Positions 30,261 through 42,065 are shown, counted from the stretch's first letter. The stretch is DNA of 64,000 nt from Deinococcus grandis (GCF_001485435.1 NZ_BCMS01000001.1:3016267-3080266); one strand, 5' to 3'. The notes: generated by a model not told the origin, from the letters alone. Numbers and translations: made by a program.

Positions 30261-31745
30261 TCAGCCTCCGTACAGGGCGGTGCGGGCAGCGGCGTAGGCG
30301 GTCAGGGCGTCGGCCATGTCCACGGGCGGGACGGGCGGGTGGAGGTCGGGGCGGGTGGCGTCCATGGCCGCCGTCAGGTTCGGGTGGAGTCCGGCGGCGG
30401 GCATGGCGAGGATCGCCGCGCCGTGGGCCGCGCCGGGGCGGGCGCTGGTGGGATGCACGGGGAGGTTCAGGGCGCCGCTGGCGAGGCCCAGCCACAGGTC
30501 GCTGCGGGCGCCGCCCCCGGTGGAGATCAGGGTGTTCAGCGGGGCGATGGCCTGCATGACGCCGTACGCGTCGGCGAGTGCGGCGACGCTGCCCTCCAGC
30601 ACGGCGCGGGTCAGGTGGGCGCGGCCGTGCGCGAGGCTCAGGCCGGTGAACGCCGCGCGGGCGTGGGGGTTCATCAGGGGACTGCGTTCGCCCGACAGGT
30701 ACGGCAGGAACGTCACGCCGCCCGCACCGGGCGGGACCTGCGCGGCCTCCTCCAGCAGCGCCGCGATGGGCGTGTCGGGCGCGAGTCTCGCGTGCAGCCA
30801 CTCCAGGGACCCGGCGGCCGAGAGGGTCACGCCGAGCAGGTGGTACCCGCCGTCGGCGTGCGCGAACAGGTGCACGCGGCCCTCCGGGTCGGGGGTGGGG
30901 TCGCGCAGGGGGCTGAAGATCACGCCGCTGGTGCCCAGGCTGACGCTGCCCACGTCCGGGCGGGCGCTCGACAGGCCCAGGGCGATTCCGGCGGCGGCGT
31001 TGTCCCCGCCGCCCGCGACGACCGGGAGTCCTTCGGGGAGGCCGGTCGCGGCGGCCCACTCGCGGGTCAGGGTGCCGACGACATCTGTGGATTTCACCAG
31101 GGGCGGGAACAGGTCGGGCGTCAGGTCGAGCGCACCCAGCACGTCCGCGTCCCACGCGCCGCGCGCGAGGTTCAGCGCGCCCACCCCGCTGGCGTCGCTG
31201 GGTTCGGCGGCCAGCACGCCGGTCAGCGCGAAGCCGACGTAGTCCTTGGGGATCAGCGCGTGGCGCAGCCGGGCGAAGGTGTCGGGTTCCTCGTCGCGCA
31301 GCCAGAGGATCTTCGGCAGCTGGAAGCCGGTCACGGCGCGGTTCCCGGTCCGCGCGACCAGCTCGGCGCGGGGGACGCGGGCCTCGATCTGCTCGACCTG
31401 CGCGCCGGTCCGCTGGTCGTTCCACAGCAGCGCGGGCCGCAGCACCTCGCCGTGGGCGTCCAGCGGGACGAGGCCGTGCATCTGCCCGCTGAGCCCCAGC
31501 GCGACGGGCTGCGCCTGCCCGTCCAGTGCGGCGCTCAGGTCGCGCAGCGCGGCGCGCACGCCCGCCAGCCAGTCGGCGGGGCGCTGCTCGGTCCAGCCGG
31601 GGCGGGGGGTCAGGAGGGGGTAGGGGTGGGTACTCTCGGCCAGGGTCTCGCCGCCCGCGGTGACGGCGACGGCCTTGACGCCGCTGGTGCCGACGTCCAG
31701 GCCCAGCGTGACGGGCGTGAGCGGCGAAGGTGGAGTGGGGGTCAT
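30261..31745 (-). CDS. xylB: xylulokinase
   Basis: A 494-residue FGGY-family sugar kinase that phosphorylates D-xylulose for the pentose phosphate pathway. Visible are LGLDVGTSGVKAVAV (phosphate loop 1), GLSGQMHGLV with the MHG substrate motif, LLWNDQRT, PKDYVGFALTG, the catalytic Asp in GGGDNAAAGIALG and ISTGGGARSDLWLGL (FGGY signature 2). The ATG overlaps the xylR stop codon (ATGA). The start fits the family length; the longer in-frame extension is antisense to nothing useful and is rejected. Confidence 0.96.
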   Translation of the reverse strand: MTPTPPSPLTPVTLGLDVGTSGVKAVAVTAGGETLAESTHPYPLLTPRPGWTEQRPADWLAGVRAALRDLSAALDGQAQPVALGLSGQMHGLVPLDAHGEVLRPALLWNDQRTGAQVEQIEARVPRAELVARTGNRAVTGFQLPKILWLRDEEPDTFARLRHALIPKDYVGFALTGVLAAEPSDASGVGALNLARGAWDADVLGALDLTPDLFPPLVKSTDVVGTLTREWAAATGLPEGLPVVAGGGDNAAAGIALGLSSARPDVGSVSLGTSGVIFSPLRDPTPDPEGRVHLFAHADGGYHLLGVTLSAAGSLEWLHARLAPDTPIAALLEEAAQVPPGAGGVTFLPYLSGERSPLMNPHARAAFTGLSLAHGRAHLTRAVLEGSVAALADAYGVMQAIAPLNTLISTGGGARSDLWLGLASGALNLPVHPTSARPGAAHGAAILAMPAAGLHPNLTAAMDATRPDLHPPVPPVDMADALTAYAAARTALYGG

Positions 31746-32938
31746 GCGGGCTCCTGTGGGGTGTCGATCACGCGCGCCAGGACCTGCGCGGCGGCGCCCA
31801 GCGCGGGCAGGTACAGGCTGCCCTGGCGGACCGTGACGCGCGCGGGCGGCGCGGCCGGACGCCACTGCCGGGCGTGGTACACGTCCAGCGCGGGGCCCAG
31901 CACGGCGCCGTCCAGGCGGGTCAGGGCGCCGCCGATGACGATCTCGTCCGGGCCGAGGGTCTGGTGCAGGTTCACGAGCAGCTGCCCCAGCGCCTCCCCG
32001 GCGCGGCCGAGGGTGACCTGCACGGCGGCCTCGCGCAGGCGCGGCGCGAGGGCCTCGTCCAGCGGGTCGAGGACGTTCAGGTTCAGCGCGGCGCGGATCG
32101 CCCAGCCGCCCAGCAGGGTCTCGACGCAGCCGCGGTTCCCGCAGTGGCAGTACAGTCCGCCGGGCTGGATGATCGCGTGCCCGATCTCCCCGGCCAGTCC
32201 GCGTGCGCCGCGCAGGACGTGCGGGGTGCCGCTCAGGGCCGTGAAGCCCGCGCCGACGCCGCTGCCCAGGCTCACGTACGCCAGCAGTTGCGGCGGGTCG
32301 CCGGGGCGCAGGAAGCTCTCGCCGAAGGCGGCGGCGTTCGCCTCGTTGTCCAGCGTGATGGCGCCTGCGGGCAGGGTGGCGGGCAGGTCGGGCGCGGCGC
32401 GCAGCAGGTCCAGGAAGGGCACGTCGTCCCAGCCGAGGTTCGGGGCGTACAGGACGCGCGTGCCGTCCGGGCTGACCGGGCCGGGCAGGGCCACGCCCAG
32501 CCCCAGCAGCTCGCGGCCCTGCGTGGCGGGGTCTTGCAGCAGCTGCCCGCACAGCTGCGTGACGGTGTGCGCGGCGGCCTGTGGGGTGGTGGTGGGGGTG
32601 CGGGTCTCGGCGCGGGCCAGGACGGTGCCGCGCAGGGTGGTGGCGACGGCGCGTGCGCCGAGCACGCCGATCTCTGCGCCCAGGAGGACGTGCCGGGCTT
32701 CCCCGAGGTGCAGTTCGCGGCCCGGGCGTCCGGCGGGGCCGGGGCGGGCGTGGCCCTCGCTGAGCCAGCCGCCGTCCAGCAGGGTCGTGACGAGGCTGCC
32801 GACGGTGACCTTGGTCAGGCCGCTGTGGGCGGCGAGTTCGGCGCGGCTGAGGCCGGGGTGGGTGCGCAGCAGGTGCAGCACGCGGGCGCGGTTGAGGTGT
32901 TTCAGGTACGGCTGGTCGCCGCCGGGGGTGGGGGGCAT
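31742..32938 (-). CDS. xylR: ROK-family transcriptional regulator of xylose genes
   Basis: A 398-residue repressor. The N-terminal winged helix (about 15-65; RARVLHLLRTHPGLSRAELAAHSGLTKVTVGSLVTTLL) is fused to a ROK sugar-binding domain with GEIGHAIIQPGG and the zinc motif CHCGNRGCVET. It is the first gene of the xylose arm and overlaps xylB, so it should respond to xylose and regulate its own operon. A TTGACA/TACGCT promoter lies upstream, with an AT-rich operator-like sequence between promoter and ATG. The name follows function in context. Confidence 0.9.
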   Translation of the reverse strand: MPPTPGGDQPYLKHLNRARVLHLLRTHPGLSRAELAAHSGLTKVTVGSLVTTLLDGGWLSEGHARPGPAGRPGRELHLGEARHVLLGAEIGVLGARAVATTLRGTVLARAETRTPTTTPQAAAHTVTQLCGQLLQDPATQGRELLGLGVALPGPVSPDGTRVLYAPNLGWDDVPFLDLLRAAPDLPATLPAGAITLDNEANAAAFGESFLRPGDPPQLLAYVSLGSGVGAGFTALSGTPHVLRGARGLAGEIGHAIIQPGGLYCHCGNRGCVETLLGGWAIRAALNLNVLDPLDEALAPRLREAAVQVTLGRAGEALGQLLVNLHQTLGPDEIVIGGALTRLDGAVLGPALDVYHARQWRPAAPPARVTVRQGSLYLPALGAAAQVLARVIDTPQEPA

Positions 32939-32948
32939 CGGTCCTCGC

Positions 32949-32967
32949 TTTAGTTAGTTGGTTTAAC
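32949..32967. promoter_or_regulatory. candidate XylR (ROK) operator 1
   Basis: An AT-rich stretch with TTTAGTTAGTTGGTTTAAC lies between the xylR -10 box and its ATG. It resembles the TTAGTT-containing operators of xylose ROK repressors and stands out in a G+C-rich region. A related sequence is at 33096. Confidence 0.5.
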
Positions 32968-32974
32968 GAAGTGC

Positions 32975-33004
32975 AGCGTAGCCGGATTGTCCCCGGGGTG
33001 TCAA
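32975..33004 (-). promoter_or_regulatory. promoter of the xylR-xylB-xylA arm
   Basis: On the minus strand TTGACA (33004-32999) and TACGCT (32980-32975) with an 18-bp spacer. The operator-like sequence directly follows. Confidence 0.75.
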
Positions 33005-33095
33005 GTTTTCGGCCTCACCACGCTGCAGGGCATAGTTTTCCATGAACTCAACCGATTCAGTCTCCCGGGCACGGATTGTTCACCGCGCAGCCATA

Positions 33096-33114
33096 TTTAG
33101 TTCTTCTAACCAAT
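33096..33114. promoter_or_regulatory. candidate XylR (ROK) operator 2
   Basis: TTTAGTTCTTCTAACCAAT shares TTTAGTT and, in inverse, TTGGTT with the site at 32949. It contains TTAG-N5-CTAA. It lies between the two divergent promoters. Confidence 0.4.
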
Positions 33115-33229
33115 CATCGGCCCTCGCGGAAGCATTTCCACGCGCTGCCTCGGCACACCCGGCGGCGAAAGGAGGCTGGGCAGGTGCAATTCGGCCCGCG
33201 CGGCACCGTAATACCCGCCCGATCACCTG

Positions 33230-33258
33230 TTGACAGCGCTTTCAGGCAGGAGTACGCT
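33230..33258 (+). promoter_or_regulatory. promoter and overlapping LacI-type operator of the plus arm
   Basis: TTGACA (33230-33235), a 17-bp spacer and TACGCT (33253-33258). TGACAGCGCTTTCA (33231-33244) is a one-mismatch LacI-type palindrome that covers the -35 box, so bound repressor would block polymerase. Confidence 0.8.
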
Positions 33259-33318
33259 CCGGGCATCTCAATCACCTCTTCACGAAGCAGGCAACCGGCC
33301 TGACTTGCAGGAGCACCC

Positions 33319-34380
33319 ATGATGGAAGCAGTCACCCTGGCGCAGGTGGCGCGGGAGGCGGGCGTGTCGCCCAGCACCGTGTCACGCATTCTGAACGGCA
33401 CGGCCAACGTGACGCCAGAAAAACGCGCCCGTGTCGAATCCGTCATCACCCGCCTGAACTACCGCCCCAACCCGCAGGCGCAGGCCCTGGCCGGCGGGCG
33501 CAGCCTGACCATCGGCGTGATCACCCCCACCCTGAACTCCACCTTCTACGGCGAGGCGCTGGCCGGGATCGAGGCGGCCCTGAACGACACGCCGTACCAC
33601 CCGATCGTGATCAGCGGCCAGTGGCGCACCGAGCGTGAGCAGGAGGCGCTGGACCTGCTGCTGGCCCGCCGGGTGGACGCCGTGATCATGATGGGCGGCA
33701 TCCTCGACGACCAGATCCTGACGCACGTGGCGCGGCGCGTGCCGCTGATCGCGGTGGGGCGCGACGTGCGCGGCCTGGATCACAGCTGCATCGTGCTGGA
33801 CAACACCAAGGCCATGCAGCAGGTCGCCCGGCACCTGCTCGCGCTGGGGCACCGCCAGTTCGCGTACATCAGCGGCGCCGAGCGGCAGCAGGACGCCATG
33901 GAACGCCGCGTGGCCTTCCTGGACTGCCTGGACGCGCACGGCGTGAGCATCCCGCCCGAACTGATCCAGATGGGCCGCTACACCGAGGAAGGTGGCCTGG
34001 AGGCCGCCGAGGCGATCCTGAACACGGGGCTGCCGTTCACGGCGCTGGTGTGCGCCAACGACCAGATGGCGCTGGGCGCGCGCCTGGCGCTGTACCGCCG
34101 CGGTGTGAGTGTCCCCGGGGACGTGTCCCTGACGGGCTTCGACGACGTGTTCACCTCGTCGCTGATGACGCCGCCGCTGACGACCGTGCGGCAGGCGATC
34201 TACGACATCGGCCTGACGGCGGCCCGCGAGGCGCTGAACCTGCTCGACGGTCAGCCGGTCGTCCGGCAGGTCTTCGAGCCTGAACTGATCATCCGTGAAT
34301 CCACGGCTCCCCCGGCGTCCCCGCGTCCGGCGGGCCGCGTCCGGCGGGGGGTGACGGCCATGAGCACCCCGGATGGCTGA
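33319..34380 (+). CDS. LacI-family regulator of the hemicellulose arm
   Basis: A 353-residue repressor. Helix-turn-helix and hinge are EAVTLAQVAREAGVSPSTVSRILNGTANV (about 3-31), and the effector domain starts at SLTIGVITPTLNSTFYGEAL (near 55). A second Met at position 2 is an alternative start. GCAGGAG precedes the ATG. Operators of the class TGAAAGCGCTTTCA lie before this gene and before the next one, so it probably represses itself and the transporter and glycosidase genes downstream. The inducer is likely a xylo- or gluco-oligosaccharide, by context. Confidence 0.92.
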   Translation: MMEAVTLAQVAREAGVSPSTVSRILNGTANVTPEKRARVESVITRLNYRPNPQAQALAGGRSLTIGVITPTLNSTFYGEALAGIEAALNDTPYHPIVISGQWRTEREQEALDLLLARRVDAVIMMGGILDDQILTHVARRVPLIAVGRDVRGLDHSCIVLDNTKAMQQVARHLLALGHRQFAYISGAERQQDAMERRVAFLDCLDAHGVSIPPELIQMGRYTEEGGLEAAEAILNTGLPFTALVCANDQMALGARLALYRRGVSVPGDVSLTGFDDVFTSSLMTPPLTTVRQAIYDIGLTAAREALNLLDGQPVVRQVFEPELIIRESTAPPASPRPAGRVRRGVTAMSTPDG

Positions 34381-34409
34381 GCGTCACCCACACCCGACCC
34401 GCACTCACT

Positions 34410-34425
34410 TTGAAAGCGCTTTCAA
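34410..34425. promoter_or_regulatory. perfect LacI-type operator
   Basis: TTGAAAGCGCTTTCAA is a perfect 16-bp palindrome matching the LacI-family consensus. It lies between the regulator gene and the binding-protein gene, 19 bp before the ATG. Confidence 0.85.
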
Positions 34426-34443
34426 TCCGACCTGGAGGTCACC

Positions 34444-35691
34444 ATGAAGAAATCCGCCGCGTTCGCCCTCGCCACCGCCCTGCTGCTCGGCACCGCCCAC
34501 GCCCAGGAGAAAGTCACCCTGACCGTCGCCGCCTTCCCCAGCCTGGACAGCGCCATCAAAGCCATCCTGCCCGCCTGGACCAAACTGCACCCCAACGTCA
34601 CCATCAACCTCCAGGCGCAGCAGTTCGCCGACCACCACAACGCCATGACCACCGCCCTCGCCACCGGCCAGGGTCTCCCCGACGTCATGGCCATCGAGAT
34701 CGGCTACGTCGGCAAGTTCGCCGAAGGCCAGGGCCTGGAGAACCTGAACAGCGCCCCCTACAACGCCGCGCAGTACAAGAAACTGTTCACGCCCTTCACC
34801 ATCGCGCAGGCCACCAGCGCCGACGGCCGCTTCATCGCCATGCCCACCGACATCGGCCCCGGCACCTTCTTCTACCGCAAGGACGTGCTCGACAAGGCCG
34901 GCGTGAACCCCCTGACCATGCAGAGCAGCTGGGAAAACTACATCGCCAGCGGCAAGAAGATCAAGCAGAAGACCGGCGCGTACCTCGTGAACACCGCCGC
35001 CTCCGTGTACAACCTCGTCATCCGCACCAACCTCAAGTCCGGCGAGGGCATCTACTTCGACAAGCAGAACACCCTGCTCGTCGGGCCCGACAACGCCCGC
35101 TTCGTGCGCGCCATGACCCTCGCCAAGCAGGTCCGCGACGCCGGCCTGGACGCCAAGATCGGCGAGTGGAGCAACGAGTGGTACGACGCTTTCAAGAAAG
35201 GCACCGTCGCCACGCAGTTCAGCGGCGCGTGGCTGCAGGGCGCCCTGCAGAACTGGATGGCGCCCGACACCAAGGGCCTGTGGCGCGTGCAGAACCTCCC
35301 CGAGAAGGGCTTCGCCTCCTGGGGCGGCAGCTTCTACGCCGTGCCCAGCAAGGCCAAGAACAAGCAGTGGGCCTGGGAATTCATCAAGTTCATGACCCTG
35401 AACCAGGGTTCGCAGATCACCGCCTTCAAGGACAACGGCGCCTTCCCAGCGCTGATCGCCGCGCAGAAGGACAAGGCCTTCAGCGAACCCGTCGAGTTCC
35501 TCGGCGGCCAGAAGGCCCGCGTGCTGTGGCGTGACGCCGCCGCCAAGACCCAGCCCATCGACGTGAACAAGTACGACTCGATCGCCGACCAGATCCTCCA
35601 GACCGAACTGACCAACGTCCTCGAACAGGGCAAGGACGTCAAGCAGGCGCTCGCCGACGCCCGCGCCCAGATCGCGCGCCGCGCCCGCTAA
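34444..35691 (+). CDS. sugar ABC transporter substrate-binding protein (family 1)
   Basis: A 415-residue exported binding protein of the MalE/UgpB type. The signal peptide is MKKSAAFALATALLLGTAHAQ. The mature part shows KVTLTVAAFPSLDSAIKAILPAW, DVMAIEIGYVGKFAEGQGLENL (the aligned substrate loop), IAMPTDIGPGTFFYRKDVLDKAG and NKQWAWEFIKFMT. GGAGG precedes the ATG. It feeds the two permeases downstream; the glycosidases after them suggest an oligosaccharide such as a xylo- or cello-oligomer. A LacI operator stands just before the gene. Confidence 0.93.
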   Translation: MKKSAAFALATALLLGTAHAQEKVTLTVAAFPSLDSAIKAILPAWTKLHPNVTINLQAQQFADHHNAMTTALATGQGLPDVMAIEIGYVGKFAEGQGLENLNSAPYNAAQYKKLFTPFTIAQATSADGRFIAMPTDIGPGTFFYRKDVLDKAGVNPLTMQSSWENYIASGKKIKQKTGAYLVNTAASVYNLVIRTNLKSGEGIYFDKQNTLLVGPDNARFVRAMTLAKQVRDAGLDAKIGEWSNEWYDAFKKGTVATQFSGAWLQGALQNWMAPDTKGLWRVQNLPEKGFASWGGSFYAVPSKAKNKQWAWEFIKFMTLNQGSQITAFKDNGAFPALIAAQKDKAFSEPVEFLGGQKARVLWRDAAAKTQPIDVNKYDSIADQILQTELTNVLEQGKDVKQALADARAQIARRAR

Positions 35692-35701
35692 GACGGACTC
35701 C

Positions 35702-35730
35702 GATTGAATGGCTGATACAGCCGTTCAATC
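35702..35730. repeat. hairpin after the binding-protein gene
   Basis: GATTGAATGGCT (35702-35713) pairs with AGCCGTTCAATC (35719-35730) with one G-T pair and a 5-nt loop, 11 bases after the stop. It may protect the upstream message or attenuate read-through. Confidence 0.65.
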
Positions 35731-35754
35731 CGAGCGGATGCGAGGAGGAGAGAA

Positions 35755-35823
35755 ACGGATTCCGGATATGGAGTTGACAGATCGGAACGCCACCGATCTG
35801 TCAACGAAATAAACGGAATCCGT
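35755..35823. repeat. nested double palindrome in the binding-protein/permease gap
   Basis: The outer arms ACGGATTCCG (35755-35764) and CGGAATCCGT (35814-35823) are perfect complements. The inner arms GTTGACAGATCGG (35773-35785) and CCGATCTGTCAAC (35793-35805) are perfect complements with a 7-nt loop. The two stems are separated by AT-rich 8-base bulges (GATATGGA, GAAATAAA). This ordered design looks like an intergenic repeat unit; no second copy is seen in this window. Confidence 0.75.
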
Positions 35824-35902
35824 ATACGACCCCACGCCCCGAGGGGACGCGCGCCGGCCACCGCCGGTCGGCGCGCCCCCCACATTCACGCAAGGACCCG
35901 CC

Positions 35903-36825
35903 ATGTCACAGCGAGCCGCTCCCCGCACCTGGAGCTACACGCGTTTTCAGCAGCGCTTCGCGCCGTACCTGTTCGTCAGCCCCTTTTTCATCCTGTTCGC
36001 CATCTTCGGCCTGTTCCCGCTGATCTTCAGCCTGTTCCTGGCCTTCCACCTGTGGAGTCCCCTCGACGGCGTCGGCAACTGGAAATTCGTGGGCTTCGAG
36101 AACTTCCAGCTGGCCCTGGGGCCCACGGACATGTTCTGGAAATCCCTGAAGAACACCGTCTGGATCGGCCTGCTGTCCGGCATTCCGCAGCACCTCGTGG
36201 CGCTGCCGCTGGCATTCATCATCCACCACAGCCTGCGCCGCTTCCAGGGCACGTTCAGCACCATCTTGTTCCTGCCGTACATCACGAACGCCGTGGCGAT
36301 CGCCATCGTGTTCGCCACGCTGTACTCCGAACGGCTGGGCATCCTGAACTACCTGGGCGGGCAGCTGGGCCTGGACCCCGTGCGCTGGCTGGGCGACCCG
36401 AACCTCGTGCCGTACTCGGTCGCGGCCGTGGTGTTCTGGCGCTACGTGGGGTGGAACACCGTGCTGTACCTCTCGGGCCTGCAGGCCATCAGCGAGGACG
36501 TGTACGAGGCCGCCACCGTGGACGGCGCCAATGGGTGGCAGAAATTCTGGTACATCACGCTGCCGCTGCTGCGGCCCATGATGTTCTACGCCTTCACCCT
36601 GACCATCGTGGGCAGCATGCAGCTGTTCGAGGAACCGTTCATGCTCCTCAACGACGGCGGCGGCAGCGGCGGCGCTGGCCTGACGAGTGCCATGCACATC
36701 TTCAACACCGCCTTCCGCGACCTGGACATGGGCTACGCCAGCGCCATGAGCTGGCTGCTGTTCCTGGCGATCTTCACGCTGAGCATGCTGAACAACTACC
36801 TGTTCTCCCGCGACGGAGGCAACCG

Positions 36826-36829
<4 letters not shown>
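35903..36829 (+). CDS. sugar ABC transporter permease (MalF type)
   Basis: A 308-residue inner-membrane protein with about six transmembrane segments (the first at about 22-45, FVSPFFILFAIFGLFPLIFSLFLAF). The ATPase-contacting EAA loop reads YEAATVDGANGWQKFWYITLPLLRPM (about 205-230). It would pair with the MalG-type permease, whose ATG overlaps its stop codon. No ATPase gene is in this operon. Confidence 0.94.
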
Positions 36830-37722
<893 letters not shown>

Positions 37723-37726
37723 AGCC

Positions 37727-38986
37727 GTGCGCCGCGCCCTGCCCGCCCTGACCTTCGCCCTGGCCGCCCTGGCCGGGGCGGGGCGGGCGGTGAACGTCAC
37801 GCCCGCCCCCGGTGAAGGCCGCCCCCTGGACGGACCGCTGCTGGGTGGGCCGGGCTTCAACCTGGGGAACTGGATGCCGGTCGTGGAAGCGCTCCCCGAA
37901 CTGCGCGCCCTGCGGCCCGCGCTGCTGCGCTGGCCCGGCGGGAACATCGGGGACGAGAACGACCTGACCCGCGCCGCGCTGCAGACCCTGAAGACCAACT
38001 GGACGCTGCTGGGGCAGCCGGACCTGATCGTGCAGACCCGCGTGTTCACGCGCGGCGGCGTGGGCCGCGCCGCGCCCGGGGACGCCGCGCAGGCCGTGCG
38101 GGACGCCCGCGAGCTGGGCCTACGCGTGGCGTACTGGGAGATCGGGAACGAACCCGACCTGTACGCCACGAACCGCAACGACCCGGGCTGGACGCCCGCG
38201 AAATACTGCGCCACCGCCCGTGCCCAGCGCGCGGCGATCCTGGCCGCAGACCCGCAGGCGCGCATTGCCGGGCCCGCCACGAGCAACCCCGGCGCGTTCC
38301 TGGACGAGGTGCTGCGCGGGTGCGCGGACGCCTTCGATCTGGTCACGTACCACCTGTACCCCACCGACGGCGGCGCGACCGACGAGGCTGCCCTGGCGAG
38401 CATCGAGCGCGTGACCGGCAGCGTGGCGCACCTGCGCGGGCTGTGGGCCGACCCGGCCACCAACCCGACCGCGCAGGGCCGACCGCTGAATCTGGCCGTG
38501 ACCGAGTTCGCGCTGTCGTGGCGCACCGACCGCGCCCGGCACCTCAGCGACGCGCTGGGCGGCCTGTGGGCCACCGAGGCCACGCTGCGCTTCCTGGAGG
38601 CCGGCGTCCGCCCTGCGTACTTCGCGCTGATGGGCGTCGGGAACCACGGGCTGCTGGACGATGCGGCCTTCCCGCGCTTCGGGTACGGCGCGCTGCGCGA
38701 GGCCGCCCAGTTGCGTGGCCAAAGCTTCCCCGTGACCGGCGACGACCCGCGCGTGTGGCTGCACGCCGCCACCGACGGCGACCGCTTGACCCTGCTGGCC
38801 CTGAACACGGGCGCCGCGACCCTGCCGCTGACCCCGCAGCTGGACGGCTGGCAGCTCATCGGCGCGAAGACCGTCACCCCGGCGGGCGTGGACGCGGACC
38901 GCTTCCCCACCGCGCTGAACCTCACCCTGCCGCTGACGCTGGCGCCCCAGAGCGTCACGCGCGTCGTGTTCCGGCGCGCACCCTGA
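37727..38986 (+). CDS. exported clan-A glycoside hydrolase, family uncertain
   Basis: A 419-residue protein with a signal peptide (about 1-21), then a TIM-barrel that resembles GH39/GH51/GH79-type clan-A enzymes. LLRWPGGNIGDENDL (near 63-77) is typical of the sugar-contacting N-terminal strand. WEIGNEPDLYATN (near 138-150) carries the acid/base Glu after Asn. NLAVTEFALSW (near 250-260) carries the probable nucleophile Glu. A small beta-domain closes the C-terminus (LTLLALNTGAATLPLTPQLDG). Start is GTG. The exact family and linkage are uncertain; the operon points to a plant cell-wall glycan. Confidence 0.75.
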   Translation: MRRALPALTFALAALAGAGRAVNVTPAPGEGRPLDGPLLGGPGFNLGNWMPVVEALPELRALRPALLRWPGGNIGDENDLTRAALQTLKTNWTLLGQPDLIVQTRVFTRGGVGRAAPGDAAQAVRDARELGLRVAYWEIGNEPDLYATNRNDPGWTPAKYCATARAQRAAILAADPQARIAGPATSNPGAFLDEVLRGCADAFDLVTYHLYPTDGGATDEAALASIERVTGSVAHLRGLWADPATNPTAQGRPLNLAVTEFALSWRTDRARHLSDALGGLWATEATLRFLEAGVRPAYFALMGVGNHGLLDDAAFPRFGYGALREAAQLRGQSFPVTGDDPRVWLHAATDGDRLTLLALNTGAATLPLTPQLDGWQLIGAKTVTPAGVDADRFPTALNLTLPLTLAPQSVTRVVFRRAP

Positions 38987-39027
38987 CCCGCACCTCTCCC
39001 CTCCCCCACCTGCACTGGAGTTCTGCC

Positions 39028-40400
<1,373 letters not shown>

Positions 40401-40404
<4 letters not shown>

Positions 40405-42065
40405 CGGACACCCTCGCGGCGGCCCAGTCCAGCACGGGAAGCGCCCCGGCGCCCGCCACGGTGCCCACCACGGCGACGGTCACGAACCCGGTCCTGCCGG
40501 GGTTCCACCCGGACCCCAGCCTCCTGCGGGTCGGGGAGGACTACTACCTGGCGACGAGCACCTTCCAGTGGTATCCGGGCGTGGCGATCTACCACTCGCG
40601 GGATCTGGTGCACTGGCGACTGGCGGCGCGCCCGCTGGCGCGGCTGTCGCAGCTGGACATGCGCGGGAACGCCGATTCGGGCGGCATCTGGGCGCCGTGC
40701 CTGTCGCACGACGGCGAGGCGTTCCACCTGATCTACACCGACGTCAAGAGCTGGGGCGTGGGCGAGCCGTTCAAGGACAGCCACAACTATCTGGTGACCG
40801 CCCCTGAGATCGAGGGGCCCTGGAGTGAGCCGGTGTACCTGAATTCCAGCGGCTTCGACCCCAGCCTCTTCCACGACGTCGCCGAGGGCGGGGACGGGCG
40901 CAAGTGGCTGCTGAACATGCTCTGGGACCACCGCGCGGGCCGCAACCCCTTCGCGGGGATCGTGGCGCAGGAGTACAGCCCGGCCGAGGGGCGGCTGGTG
41001 GGGCCGCGCACGACCATCTTCACCGGAACGGACCTGAAGGTCACGGAAGGCCCGCACGTCTATAAGAAGGACGGCTGGTATTACCTGCTGACCGCCGAGG
41101 GCGGCACGAGCTGGGAGCACGCCGTCACGCTGGCCCGCTCGCGCGAGCTGCTCGGGCCGTACGAGGTGCACCCGCACAACCCGCTGCTCACGGCGGTGGA
41201 CGACCCGGGCCTGCCCATCCAGAAGTCCGGGCACGCCAGCCTGACCGACACCCCGGACGGGCGGTGGGTGATGGCGCACCTGTGCGGTCGCCCCGTGACG
41301 CCGCGCGGCGAGTGCCCGCTGGGCCGCGAGACGGCGCTGCAGGGCCTGGACTGGCCGGGGGGCGAGTGGCCGCGCCTGACGGGTGGCGGGCACCACCCGG
41401 CATTGCACGCGACGCTGCCCGCGCTGCCGCCGAACTCCTGGCCGGAGGTGCCCGCCCGCGACGACTTCCGGGACGAGGCGCTGCGGCCCGAGTGGCTGAC
41501 GCTGCGGGTGCCCGCCGCCGAACTGGGTGTGCGCCTGGAGGAGGGCGGGCTGGTCCTGCCGGGCCGCGAGGCGCTGATGAGCCGTCATCACGTGGCGCTG
41601 GTGGGCCGCCGCCTCCAGAGTCTGCACGGGCGGCTGCGGACCGAGCTGAGTGTCGATCCGCGTGACTTCCAGCAGATGGCGGGCGTGTGCGCGTACTACG
41701 ACAGCCGCAACTGGGTGTACGCGCGGGTCAGCCGGGACGAGGCGGCGGGGCGCGCGCTGAACGTCACGAGCTGCGAGAACGGCGTGTACCGCGAGCACCT
41801 GAGCCATGACGTCCCCGTGGGGGAATCAGGTCGCGTGGGTCTGGAAGTCCGCTACAGCGGCGACACCTTCGGCTTCGCGTATCAGGTGGCGGGGGGCGGG
41901 TGGACGCCGGTCGGCCCGGAATTCAGCGCGGGCCTGCTGAGCGACGAGCACTGCGGCGGCCTGAGCTTCACCGGGACGTTCCTGGCCCTGACCTGCCAGG
42001 ATCTCAGCGGCGAGCGGCGCGAGGCGACCTTCCACTGGGCCGAGTACACCGAGGGAGACGCGTGA
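40401..42065 (+). CDS. GH43 beta-xylosidase/arabinosidase
   Basis: A 554-residue enzyme. The five-bladed propeller shows its three acids: the base Asp in GFHPDPSLLRVGEDYYLATSTF-type start (near 35), Asp in SGFDPSLFHD (near 152) and the acid Glu in KVTEGPHVYKK (near 215). A C-terminal beta-sandwich (about 350-554) is typical of GH43 xylosidases that trim xylo-oligosaccharides. It starts at GTG overlapping the previous stop, and its own stop overlaps the next GTG. No signal peptide, so it is cytoplasmic. Confidence 0.93.

Noticed and set aside
30261..32552. A longer xylulokinase of over 750 residues
   Set aside because: The upstream extension is in the wrong frame over the ROK regulator gene; the true ATG at 31745 overlaps the regulator stop and gives the normal family length.
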